30,667 nt of DNA from Vulcanimicrobiota bacterium (GTDB lineage: Bacteria > Eremiobacterota > Eremiobacteria > Baltobacterales > Baltobacteraceae): positions 1 through 30,667 of the forward strand of contig JAQBPL010000117.1 of assembly GCA_028287545.1 (NCBI GenBank), in the 5' to 3' direction. Position 1 is the first letter of the stretch. Every line of letters starts with the position of its first letter. The notes under the pieces are model-generated. The model searched no databases, was not told the DNA's origin, and saw only the letters and a list, made by a program, of their open reading frames with translations. The position numbers and the translations under genes are program-made. This document shows positions 8,097 through 15,350 of the stretch, piece by piece.

Positions 8097-8629
8097 CGAC
8101 GCGTGCCGCGCAGGGCGGCTCGCGCAGGCGCGTAGCTCGCATCCAAAGCGAGCGCGTCGCGCAGATCGTGCCGGAAAGCGAACGCGTCGTGCGCGCGCTC
8201 GGCCATGCGAGCGGCGAGATGAAAATAGCGCGGATCGCGCGCGGCCGCGCCGGCTGCGGCAAAGCTCGATTCCGCGGAGCGCCACCGGGCGAGCCGCTCC
8301 GCGGCGAAGCCGCGATCCGCAAGCAGTCGAGGATCGCGGGGAGAGAAGAGCAGCGCGGAGCCGGCGACGGCGTACGCCAGCGCCGCATCGCCGGCGCGCC
8401 CTCGCAGGACGAGATAGAATGCCAGCCGATCGGACGCGGCCGCCGATGCGCCGTCGAGCCAACGTGCGCGCGCATACGACCTCACCGCGCCGTCGACGTT
8501 GCCGTCCCGCAGCAAATCGTCCCCTCGGGTAACCAGCGCCGATGCGACCTGCGCGCGAAACAGCGCCGCCGCGAACAGCAGGCTGACGGCGGCGAGAACG
8601 CAGCGGCGGCCGCGACCGAGCGACGTCAC
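8093..8629 (-). CDS. TPR-like protein of the pilus operon
   Basis: The product has 178 residues with an N-terminal hydrophobic segment (about 8-28) that anchors or exports it. Helical pairs resembling tetratricopeptide repeats follow (for example RGDDLLRDGNVDGAVRSYAR and, near the end, the FRHDLRDALALDASYAPARA-type pair). The GTG start at 8629 overlaps the stop of the CcdA-like gene (GTGA). PilF/PilW-type TPR proteins help secretin assembly, which makes a pilus-assembly role plausible, but this protein is small, lacks a lipobox, and I cannot match it to a named family. Confidence 0.72.
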   Translation of the reverse strand: MTSLGRGRRCVLAAVSLLFAAALFRAQVASALVTRGDDLLRDGNVDGAVRSYARARWLDGASAAASDRLAFYLVLRGRAGDAALAYAVAGSALLFSPRDPRLLADRGFAAERLARWRSAESSFAAAGAAARDPRYFHLAARMAERAHDAFAFRHDLRDALALDASYAPARAALRGTRR

Positions 8630-9279
8630 GCCAGCAATCCATAAAATGTTCCCAGCGCGAGCATCAGCGTTCCGGAAACGACGTTCGCCGCGCCGGTCCC
8701 CGCGACGCGGGTGAAGAGCGCCGTGCCGCGCCGGCCGCAGGCCGCAGCGAGAATCGCCGGGACGACGTGGCCCGCCGCGAAGCAGGCCAGCAACGCGACG
8801 CCCTCCGCCGGCCGTCCGCTGACCATCGTCAATCCGGCGATTCCGGCGACGATCGGCGTGCAGCACGGCGAGACTACGACGGCGCCGGCGGCGCCGAGCA
8901 GCAGCGTACCGCCGAGGCTCACCGGAACGCGGACGTGATGCGCGTGAGCGGGCTGCGCGTTGTGCAAGAGCGCGTACGCTCCCGCCGTGACGAGCGCGGC
9001 GGCGAGCAGCGCGTACACGAGCGGCGACCATACGCGAAGTGCGCCGGTGAGGCCGGCCGCGGAGCCGATCGCGACGTACGCGGCGATGATCCCGGCGGCG
9101 AAGGCCGCCAGGACGCGCCGCGGATGCTTCGCCGATGCAGCGAGCGCCGCGACCGCGACGTAGCGGGGCGCGACGCACGGGCCTACGCTGGTCGCAATGC
9201 CGGCACCGAACACCAGCGGATATGCCCAGCCGGACCCGCCGGCAACGGCAAGCAGGCCCGCTCCGACCGCATCGATCAC
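8626..9279 (-). CDS. CcdA/DsbD-like membrane electron-transfer protein
   Basis: The product has 217 residues and six predicted transmembrane helices. Helix-associated cysteines occur in GPCVAP (Cys35) and SPCCTP (Cys139, Cys140), the two-site arrangement of CcdA/DsbD transmembrane domains, which pass reducing power from the cytosol to periplasmic thiol proteins. The second site has a CC pair, whereas typical CcdA has one cysteine per site. The GTG start at 9279 overlaps the stop of the pilin gene (GTGA), and the frame's upstream ATG would run into the pilin. A link to cytochrome c maturation is the usual role of CcdA, but no such genes are nearby; the coupling to a cysteine-bearing pilin suggests a role in pilin disulphides. 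Confidence 0.78.
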   Translation of the reverse strand: MIDAVGAGLLAVAGGSGWAYPLVFGAGIATSVGPCVAPRYVAVAALAASAKHPRRVLAAFAAGIIAAYVAIGSAAGLTGALRVWSPLVYALLAAALVTAGAYALLHNAQPAHAHHVRVPVSLGGTLLLGAAGAVVVSPCCTPIVAGIAGLTMVSGRPAEGVALLACFAAGHVVPAILAAACGRRGTALFTRVAGTGAANVVSGTLMLALGTFYGLLA

Positions 9280-9785
9280 GGCGCGGCCTGCAGGCCCTGG
9301 CCGGCGACGTACTCGACCTTCGAGGCGGTGCAGTTCGTGCCGCACACGGATCCGCTCGCGCCGCCGACCAGCGGAATCTTTGCGAGCGTCGATCCGGCGT
9401 GCACGCCCGGACAGACGATCGTGTACGTGGCTGCGCTGCCGCCCGCGGCCTGCGTCGTCGTCAGTGCATACGTCGCCGACCCCGATTGCGCCGCCGGGTC
9501 CTTGGGCGTGTTGTTCAAGTATGCCACGCCGTTGGCGGTCATCAACGACGGCTGCACGGCCGCGCCGGCCGCCGTCGGGTAGACTTGATTGTCGGCGTAG
9601 TAGAGTTCGAGCGCGGTCGCGATCGCGCGCATGTTCGATTCACACGCGGCGGTCTGCGCCTGCGCGCGCGCGTTGACGAAATTCGGAATGAGGATCCCGG
9701 CTAAGATCGCGATGATCGCCACGACGATCATCAATTCGATCAGCGTAAAACCGCGTTCCGGATCGGCCGTATCGGTGTCGTGCAC
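9276..9785 (-). CDS. Type IV pilin / GspG-like pseudopilin
   Basis: The product has 169 residues. A 12-residue leader ends in Gly and is followed by the hallmark FTLIELMIVV hydrophobic helix with Glu at mature position 5, the class III signal cut by prepilin peptidase. The C-terminal domain has four cysteines (48, 125, 148, 152) able to form disulphides. I chose GTG 9785 because a GGAGG site lies 5 bases upstream; an ATG at 9839 is in frame and would give a 30-residue basic leader. The gene heads the minus-strand operon that continues to pilQ. Whether it is the major pilin or a T2SS-type pseudopilin cannot be told from sequence alone; the GspG-like length and cysteines leave both open. Confidence 0.9.
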   Translation of the reverse strand: MHDTDTADPERGFTLIELMIVVAIIAILAGILIPNFVNARAQAQTAACESNMRAIATALELYYADNQVYPTAAGAAVQPSLMTANGVAYLNNTPKDPAAQSGSATYALTTTQAAGGSAATYTIVCPGVHAGSTLAKIPLVGGASGSVCGTNCTASKVEYVAGQGLQAAP

Positions 9786-10000
9786 GTTCGCCTCCGCTGC
9801 TCTGCGCCGGGTGCGGTGCCCACGCGCGAGCCGCTTCATGCCGCCCTCACCGTCGCCGTGACGCACGGGGCCTGGATCGCAGGGCCTTAGAGTCCCGCCG
9901 AGAGCACCGGCCTGCCCTAGGAGGAGGTTCTCTGCCCGGCTATCGTCTTGGCTACGCATGGGCAAGACCGCATAACAACCCAATCAAGCCGGAGGACTCT

Positions 10001-10294
10001 ATGTACGAATCCCGACCGGCCCCGTTGCGCGCGATCTCCCACCGCGCGTCCGGCGTGCGACTCGCGCTCGCCCGCGTCGTCGTCGAACGCGGCCGGCAGG
10101 CAAAGCTCGCGATACCCGTGCTCGGCCGCGTCATCGCGATCTGGAGCGACGCCTCTCCCGGTGCGGCGCGGATCGACACCCCGTTCCATCAATTGCGCGG
10201 CGCGCTCTACGCACGAGCGCGGCCGGTGCGCCTCGCGCTCCGCCGGGTCATCGGCCGTGCGCTGCGCCTCTTCCGGCCGAAGGGAAACCGCTGA
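10001..10294 (+). CDS. Arg-rich small hypothetical protein (97 aa) coupled to a PqqD-like gene
   Basis: The product is 97 residues, strongly basic and Arg/Ala-rich, with no signal peptide, cysteine or known domain that I recognise. A strong ribosome site (GGAGGA, 6 bases before the ATG) supports expression. Its TGA shares a base with the ATG of the PqqD-like gene (TGATG), so the two are translated together. Proteins next to stand-alone RRE (PqqD-fold) proteins are often precursor peptides, which makes a substrate role possible. No leader/core boundary, double-Gly motif or modifying enzyme is evident. A nucleic-acid-binding or regulatory protein is equally possible. Confidence 0.6.
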   Translation: MYESRPAPLRAISHRASGVRLALARVVVERGRQAKLAIPVLGRVIAIWSDASPGAARIDTPFHQLRGALYARARPVRLALRRVIGRALRLFRPKGNR

Positions 10295-10560
10295 TGTACG
10301 AGCCGTCCAAACCAATCGCGATCGAAGGCCTCGAAGTTCGCCGCACCGGGCTCGACGTGATCGTTCACGACCCAGAGCACGAGAAGATCCACATCCTCAA
10401 CCGCTCCGCGGGCGACGTCCTCGCGCTCTGCGACGGTAAGCACGATCCCGAGCAGATCGCCGCTTCGCTGCGCGCGGGGACGGACACACCGCAGGACCTC
10501 GTGCTGCGAGACGTCTTGTCAGCGCTAGAAACGTTCCGGCAGCTGCGATTCGTGCGTTGA
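10294..10560 (+). CDS. PqqD-like (RRE-fold) protein
   Basis: The product has 88 residues. The family pattern is present: a beta-rich N-terminal half, then HEKIHILNRSAGDVLALCDG near residues 29-48 and a winged-helix C-terminal half. PqqD-fold proteins bind leader peptides of ribosomally made, modified peptides and deliver them to tailoring enzymes such as radical SAM proteins. Here no PqqA, PqqE or other tailoring enzyme lies within the window; the only partner is the overlapping Arg-rich gene upstream. The protein could also be one of the many stand-alone PqqD-like proteins of unknown role. It is transcribed divergently from the pilin operon. Confidence 0.8.
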   Translation: MYEPSKPIAIEGLEVRRTGLDVIVHDPEHEKIHILNRSAGDVLALCDGKHDPEQIAASLRAGTDTPQDLVLRDVLSALETFRQLRFVR

Positions 10561-10673
10561 CCGCGGCGCCGGAGGGCGAGGCCGAAGGCGTCGGGCTTTC
10601 CATGCTCTTTGCGAGACATTTTGGCGAGCGGCGAGAGCGCATTGCGCTACACCGAAAACAAAGAAGGCAAAAT

Positions 10674-11051
10674 ATGATAGACCACGTTATTCTCACAGTC
10701 AGTGATTTCGAGCATTCAGTCGCTTTTTACACCAAGGCTCTGAAGCCACTCGGGATCACAAACTTTATCGATTACGAGCGCCGAGACGGACACCCCGAAT
10801 TGAAGGGTTTTGGTGACGGCAAAAGAGCTTTTTTCTGGCTCAAAGAAGGAAAGCCCGATCCCCAAGCGGTGCATGTTGGATTTGTAGCGAAAGACCATGC
10901 TGAGGTAGATGCATTCTACAAAGCGGCTGTGGACGCCGGAGGCAAGAGCAAGGAAGCACCTCAAGCTCGGCCCGAATACTATCCTGGCTATTATGCGACA
11001 TGGGTGCTAGATCCTGACGGCCACGATATCGAGGTCGTTCATAAAAGCTAA
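10674..11051 (+). CDS. Glyoxalase/bleomycin resistance (VOC) family protein
   Basis: The product has 125 residues with the VOC pattern: MIDHVILTVSD at the start, VHVGFVAKDHAEVDAFYKAA in the middle, and a C-terminal DPDGHDIEVVHK with the metal-site Glu. Such proteins are small dimeric metal enzymes or binders (lyases, isomerases, dioxygenases, antibiotic binders), and the substrate is not predictable. The ATG at 10674 follows an AGAAGG site; an in-frame upstream extension has no family similarity. Base composition is visibly less GC-rich than in the pilus and moeA genes, with A/T-ending codons common, so recent acquisition is likely. Confidence 0.88.
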   Translation: MIDHVILTVSDFEHSVAFYTKALKPLGITNFIDYERRDGHPELKGFGDGKRAFFWLKEGKPDPQAVHVGFVAKDHAEVDAFYKAAVDAGGKSKEAPQARPEYYPGYYATWVLDPDGHDIEVVHKS

Positions 11052-11093
11052 GTTGATCCCGGATTCGCCGGATGAATAGTGGGCCAGCTTCAC

Positions 11094-11588
11094 TTATCTG
11101 CTAAACAGCATTGAAAGTTTTGACGTCAGGAGCTTCCACATAAATCCGGCGGGGTACATCGTGGAACTTGGAATATCCGTCGGGACCGCGGCATTCTCGG
11201 GCTTGAATTTCGTACAAATACGCCATTGCAAGGGAGGCATGTCGCCCTGAACTCGCGCTCGATACACGGGTACCCAGTGCTTTGCATCATCAAATCGCAT
11301 TACCATGGCCGAACTGCAGCAGGTAGCAACAACCCGGCTCGTAGTCGCTTTTTCCTCGATTTTATAGCCTTTTAGAAGCTTGGCACCCTTTGAGTATTTT
11401 ATGCGATCTTTACGATAAAGAATATAGGCGGTTCCACCATCTGGACCTAGAATTGGAACAGCGTTAGTCAATGCCTCAATCTGCCGGGAGCCTTCTTGGC
11501 AAGAGTCGCAATAGCAGACCACACTCGTAATGGGGGTGCCAAAAGCTTCGATTTCTACGGTTCCGCATGAGCAACGAGCGATTCGCAT
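11094..11588 (-). CDS. GFA family (glutathione-dependent formaldehyde-activating-like) protein
   Basis: The product has 164 residues. Zinc-binding cysteines follow the GFA family layout: CSC at residues 6-8, CYCDSC at 25-30 and CC at 90-91. The family is named for Gfa, proposed to speed S-hydroxymethylglutathione formation, but most members have no proven activity. The ATG at 11588 follows an AAAGGTGG ribosome site; an in-frame upstream ATG at 11633 adds 15 unlike residues. The gene is convergent to the VOC gene and shares its lower GC content, so both probably arrived together. The upstream neighbour is a decayed IS element. Confidence 0.82.
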   Translation of the reverse strand: MRIARCSCGTVEIEAFGTPITSVVCYCDSCQEGSRQIEALTNAVPILGPDGGTAYILYRKDRIKYSKGAKLLKGYKIEEKATTSRVVATCCSSAMVMRFDDAKHWVPVYRARVQGDMPPLQWRICTKFKPENAAVPTDIPSSTMYPAGFMWKLLTSKLSMLFSR

Positions 11589-11754
11589 GCCACCACCTTT
11601 AAGGCTGGATTGAGTTAAGCGGGGATTCCCCATATGACTCTCCTATTCGAGTCGCCGGCGGATGATTCCGGCGGTTTCCGGGCGTCTCGGCGACCGGCTC
11701 GGTTCGATCGGCACGAAACGGACCAGCTTTTGGGCCTCTGGCCGTCCCAAAACC

Positions 11755-12140
11755 CCACCCATCGGCACTATGCACGTTGCCGGCTCTGAGCGCGTCCCAC
11801 TGGCTTGGAGATGCGCCCGAACCTTTCGTTGCTTTGCCACCGATGATCCAGCGCATGGCGGGGTCGTGTCGTAAGCGCAATGCGTCGTTCACGTCTTCAT
11901 AACCCGCAAGTCTGCCGTAGACGGATTGACGCAACATCCCGACGAGGGCGTGGCGACTGTTCTTCCCGTGCGCACATCGGCCAGAACGTCACCGGCCGTT
12001 GGAGTCAGTCCAAGTGCATCATCGAGTTCTCGATAAGCGAGCAGACCCGCATCCGACGTGACGACCGATCCGCGAGGCTGAAGCACCACACGACGGTCGA
12101 AATCGCGCCCGGGTCCAGCCCCTCGTAGTTTTGTGTTCAA
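11755..12140 (-). pseudogene. IS1380-type transposase remnant (frameshifted, internally deleted)
   Basis: The N-terminal part ([22 protein letters not shown], read from 12140 downward, residues 13 on) matches the start of IS1380-family transposases. The family continuation [21 protein letters not shown] is in the next frame, consistent with one missing G at the run near 11965-11967. After ASPSQ near 11800 the sequence jumps to a later family segment (ALRAGNVHSADGW), which implies an internal deletion of several dozen codons. The catalytic core and C-terminus are missing, so the element cannot move itself. DNA from about 11640 to 11755 is probably more of the remnant but is not recognisable. 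No inverted repeats or target duplications were identified. Confidence 0.8.
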
Positions 12141-12173
12141 ACCTTCGTCGCACCAGGCAGCGCGGCGCGGCTA

Positions 12174-12316
12174 GCGCCCCGCGGACTTTCTCGCACAGAT
12201 CCCCCACGCGTACTCCGGCGTCGCGAGGCGCGCCAGGACCTCGTCGAGGATCCGCTTGTAGCACCGGCGGGAATCATCGCGACGTAAAGCGGCGGAAAGA
12301 CGCGCGGGAAGGCCGA
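12174..12316 (-). pseudogene. Decayed fragment of a second pilC/gspF gene
   Basis: The stretch resembles 13766-13915 of the intact pilC gene, for example in PRVFPPLYVAMI and, after a frameshift, ILDEV and then EKVRGALA. At least two frame changes interrupt it and it covers only about 50 codons. The match is clear but not identical, so it derives from a diverged paralogue or an old duplication. It lies between the sigma factor gene and the transposase remnant, at the junction of the pilus operon and the acquired block. Confidence 0.75.
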
Positions 12317-12340
12317 ACGCGAGCGCACGATTCGCGTCGA

Positions 12341-13054
12341 TCACGCGACGCGCCGGCTGAGCTTTCCGAGGGCGCGCGCGAGCAGCTTCGAGACGTGGCT
12401 CTGCGAGAGGCCGAGCCGTTCACCGAGCTCGGTCTGCGTGAGTCCGGCGCCGTACGTCCCGAGCACGATTGCGCGTTCTCGTTCGCCAAGTTCCGCCAGC
12501 GCGACGGCGATTGCGACGCGCTCCTCGATTTCGAGACCGGAGCGCCGGTCGGCGAGCAGTTCGACCCGCTCCGGGCTGCCGGACGAGCCGGGATCGGGCA
12601 ACGACACGTGATCTGCCCGGCGAAGGCCGCGCAGTTCGGCGATGACGTCGACGCTCACGCCCAGCGCCGCGGCCATCTCGCGCGCGGTCGGTTCGCGATG
12701 CCGCTCCGCGCAGAACGCATCCCAGGCATCGGCGTAGCGCTTTTCCAGCGCGCGCAGCGGGCGCGGGATGCGGATGAGCCGCTCGTGATCGCGGACGTAA
12801 TGCATCAGTTCGCCGACGATCATGATCCAGGCATACGCTTCGAACGGCGTCAGCAGCTCCGCGCGGTAGCAGTGCGCCGCCTTGATGAGGCCAACCGCCG
12901 CCACTTGCTCGAGATCGGCACGATCGTTGCCGCTGCGTTTGAACTTCTTGGCAGCGCGGATGCAGAGGTGGCGGAACGCTCCGACGACGGCGTTGCGGCG
13001 TTCGATCGAGCGTTCGGAACAATACCTCGCGACGGCTTGCTCCCGATCAGTCAT
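12341..13054 (-). CDS. RNA polymerase sigma-70 family factor (alternative sigma, SigF/sigma-28-like)
   Basis: The product has 237 residues, about the length of sigma-28/SigB-SigF type factors. Region 2 spans about residues 41-102 and includes RADLEQVAAVGLIKA and YAWIMIVGELMHYVRDH. Region 3 follows with PTAREMAAALGVSVD, and region 4 is a C-terminal helix-turn-helix (LTQTELGERLGLSQSHVSKLL). The ATG overlaps the stop of pilC (ATGA), so it is translated with the pilus assembly genes. An alternative sigma factor directs RNA polymerase to a set of promoters; its place suggests control of pilus or surface genes, possibly including this operon. No anti-sigma factor gene is adjacent on either side. 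Family confidence is high; the regulon is unknown. Confidence 0.9.
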   Translation of the reverse strand: MTDREQAVARYCSERSIERRNAVVGAFRHLCIRAAKKFKRSGNDRADLEQVAAVGLIKAAHCYRAELLTPFEAYAWIMIVGELMHYVRDHERLIRIPRPLRALEKRYADAWDAFCAERHREPTAREMAAALGVSVDVIAELRGLRRADHVSLPDPGSSGSPERVELLADRRSGLEIEERVAIAVALAELGERERAIVLGTYGAGLTQTELGERLGLSQSHVSKLLARALGKLSRRVA

Positions 13055-14277
13055 TTCGAAATGCTCCCGATGAGGCTGTAAAGAGGGATGAAGACCGAGA
13101 ACACGATGAAGCCGACGACGAGACCTAAGCCGCCGATCAGCGCCGGCTCGAACGCGGCACCCAACGTCGCGATCGCCGCCTCGACGTCGGCTTCGAAGTA
13201 CACGGCGAGTTTCAGCAGCATGTCGTCGAGCAGGCCGGTTTCCTCGCCGATCCCGATGAGCGCGACGGCCAGCGGATCGAAGATTCGCGAGGCGGCGAGC
13301 GCGGCGGTCAGCGGGCCGCCTTCGCGGACGCTCCGGTCGATGCGCTGCAGCGCCGCCTCGTAGACGGGACTTCCGGCGACGGGGCGCACGACGTCGATTG
13401 CCGCGACGAGTTCGACGCCGGCCCGCAGCAGCGTGGCCAGCATGCGAGCGATGCGCGCCGTGATCGCCTTGTGCATGAGGGAGCCGACGATCGGGATCGT
13501 GAGGCGGGCGCGGTCCGCCGTCCGCGCTCCTGCTGCGGTGCGCGACGACCACACCGTCGCGGTCGTCGCCGCGCAGAGTGCGATGCCGCCCGCGATCCAG
13601 GTCGACGGACGCTGCATCACCGCGGCGAGATCGAGAAGCAGCCGCGTCGACGGCGGCACGTCGACGTGGAAGGCATCGAACATCTCCGCGAACATCGGAA
13701 CGATGCGCACGAGGAGGAAGACCGTCAATGCCGCCGCGGCAGTCACGACGATCACCGGGTAGGCCAGCGCCGCGCGGACCTTCTTGCGCAGATCCGCTTC
13801 GCGTTCGAGCAGCGTCGCAAGGCGCTCGAGGACCTCGTCGAGGATTCCGCCCGCCTCCCCGGCACGAATCATCGCAACGTAGAGCGGCGGAAAGACGCGC
13901 GGGCGACGGCCGAACGCGTCGCTCAGTGATATCCCGCGTTCGATATCGGCCAAGATCGAGCGGAGCGCTTCCGCGAGCGCGCGGTCGGATGCGCGTGCGA
14001 TCGTGACGTCGAGCGCGCGCCGCAGCGGAACGCCGGCGCGCAGCAGCGTTGCAAACGACCGGAAGAAGGCGAGCAAGGCGCGGCGCGCCGGCCGTCCGAG
14101 ATGCAGCGATGCGCCGACGCTCCGTGTAAGGCCGCTCTCCGGTTCGACGGCGGTGATGAAGAGCGCGCGCGTGCGAAGGCTGTCCAACACTTCGTCGACG
14201 GAAGCCGCCTCGATGCGGCCCCGCACGAGCTCGCCTTGCGCGGTTCGCGCCCGGTAGCGATACAGGGTACCGTTCAC
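13051..14277 (-). CDS. pilC: Pilus assembly platform protein PilC/GspF
   Basis: The product has 408 residues, the normal family length. It contains two repeats of the T2SSF domain (about residues 70-195 and 275-395), each followed by membrane helices, and the conserved VFPPLYVAMIRAGEAGG stretch near residue 130. This inner-membrane protein sits on the PilB/PilT motors and feeds pilin into the fibre. The GTG start overlaps the stop of pilT (GTGA), and the stop overlaps the sigma factor start. The N-terminus (YRYRARTAQGELVRGRIEA) is the usual PilC opening, which confirms the start. Confidence 0.93.
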   Translation of the reverse strand: MNGTLYRYRARTAQGELVRGRIEAASVDEVLDSLRTRALFITAVEPESGLTRSVGASLHLGRPARRALLAFFRSFATLLRAGVPLRRALDVTIARASDRALAEALRSILADIERGISLSDAFGRRPRVFPPLYVAMIRAGEAGGILDEVLERLATLLEREADLRKKVRAALAYPVIVVTAAAALTVFLLVRIVPMFAEMFDAFHVDVPPSTRLLLDLAAVMQRPSTWIAGGIALCAATTATVWSSRTAAGARTADRARLTIPIVGSLMHKAITARIARMLATLLRAGVELVAAIDVVRPVAGSPVYEAALQRIDRSVREGGPLTAALAASRIFDPLAVALIGIGEETGLLDDMLLKLAVYFEADVEAAIATLGAAFEPALIGGLGLVVGFIVFSVFIPLYSLIGSISK

Positions 14278-15350
14278 GACACACTCAACCGGAGGTCGCG
14301 TATCTCTGCGGCGTGATTGGTCGCGGCCTGCGCATCGCTCAGCGCGATCTCGCCGCGCATCACGAGCTCCGAGAGGTGCGTTTCCAATGTTTGCATGCCA
14401 TGGGCGCGGCCGGTGACGATCGCATTGCGAAGCTGGTGCGCCTTGCCTTCGCGGATGAGCGCGCGCACCGCATCGGTCCCGACCATCACCTCGGCGGCGG
14501 CACGCCGTCCGCCGCCTTCCCGGCGCACCAGGCGGAGCGCCGCGATCCCGGCCAGCACCGCCGCAAGCTGCGATCGGACTTGCGCGTGGGCATCCGGCGG
14601 AAACGCATCCACGATCCGGTCGACCGTCTGGGCCGCGTCGTTGGTGTGCAAGGTTGCGAGCACGAGGTGCCCGGTCTCCGCTGCCGTCAGGGCTGCCTCG
14701 ATCGTCGCGCGGTCACGCATCTCGCCGATCACGATCACGTCCGGATCGGCCCGCATGAAGCCTCGCAGCGCCTCGGCGAAGTCGCCGACATCGCGCCCGA
14801 TCTGGCACTGCGTCACGACCGAGCGCACCGAGCGGTGGACGTACTCGATCGGATCTTCCACGGTAACGACGTGACGTTCGGAGGTGCGGTTGATGCGATC
14901 GACCAGAGCGGCGAGCGCCGTGGTCTTGCCGCATCCCGTCGGCCCGGTGAAGAGCGCGAGTCCCGACGCGCGCTGCGCGAGCGCGCCGACCGCGCTCGGC
15001 AGGCCGAGCTCCTCCAACGTCGGCACCCGTTCGGCAAGAAGGCGAATCGCGACGCGAACGCCGCCGTCGTGCCGGTAGGCGTGGACGCGGTACGGTCCGC
15101 CGTCAGCGTCGCGCGATGCCGCGCCGTCGGCGGTCCCGCGCGTACCGAGGCGTGCGTGCTGGTCGGCGGAAAGCAGGGTCGCGAGGAACGTGCCCACCGC
15201 GTCATCGTCGATCGCTCGCCCCCCGGTCGTCATCAGGCGGCCGTCGATTCGCAGCGCCGGAGGTTCGCTTCCCCCGAAATGGACGTCGGTGGCGTTCCGT
15301 CCCCGCGCGCTTCGGATGAGATCTTGCACGCGGACCGCGGCGATACTCAC
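14274..15350 (-). CDS. pilT: Twitching motility/retraction ATPase PilT
   Basis: The product has 358 residues. It shows Walker A (GPTGCGKTT, 136-144), the Asp box (VEDPIEY, 164-170), Walker B (VIVIGEMRD, 205-213) and the His box (ATLHTNDA, 232-239). The C-terminal VRALIREGKAHQL stretch is a near match to the PilT AIRNLIRE motif needed for retraction. PilT is the hexameric cytoplasmic motor that disassembles the pilus and generates twitching force. The GTG start overlaps the stop of pilB, and the stop overlaps pilC. Its presence argues for a retractable type IV pilus rather than a type II secretion system. Confidence 0.95.
   Translation of the reverse strand: MSIAAVRVQDLIRSARGRNATDVHFGGSEPPALRIDGRLMTTGGRAIDDDAVGTFLATLLSADQHARLGTRGTADGAASRDADGGPYRVHAYRHDGGVRVAIRLLAERVPTLEELGLPSAVGALAQRASGLALFTGPTGCGKTTALAALVDRINRTSERHVVTVEDPIEYVHRSVRSVVTQCQIGRDVGDFAEALRGFMRADPDVIVIGEMRDRATIEAALTAAETGHLVLATLHTNDAAQTVDRIVDAFPPDAHAQVRSQLAAVLAGIAALRLVRREGGGRRAAAEVMVGTDAVRALIREGKAHQLRNAIVTGRAHGMQTLETHLSELVMRGEIALSDAQAATNHAAEIRDLRLSVS

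Noticed and set aside
9786..10000. Possible riboswitch in the leader of the pilin operon
   Set aside because: Short GC palindromes occur, but none matches the conserved core of a c-di-GMP or other riboswitch; it is best described as a divergent promoter region with no confirmed element.
13055..14284. Extension of the sigma-factor frame across pilC
   Set aside because: It is Arg-rich shadow sequence over a well-supported pilC, and the ATG at 13054 fits the ATGA overlap pattern.
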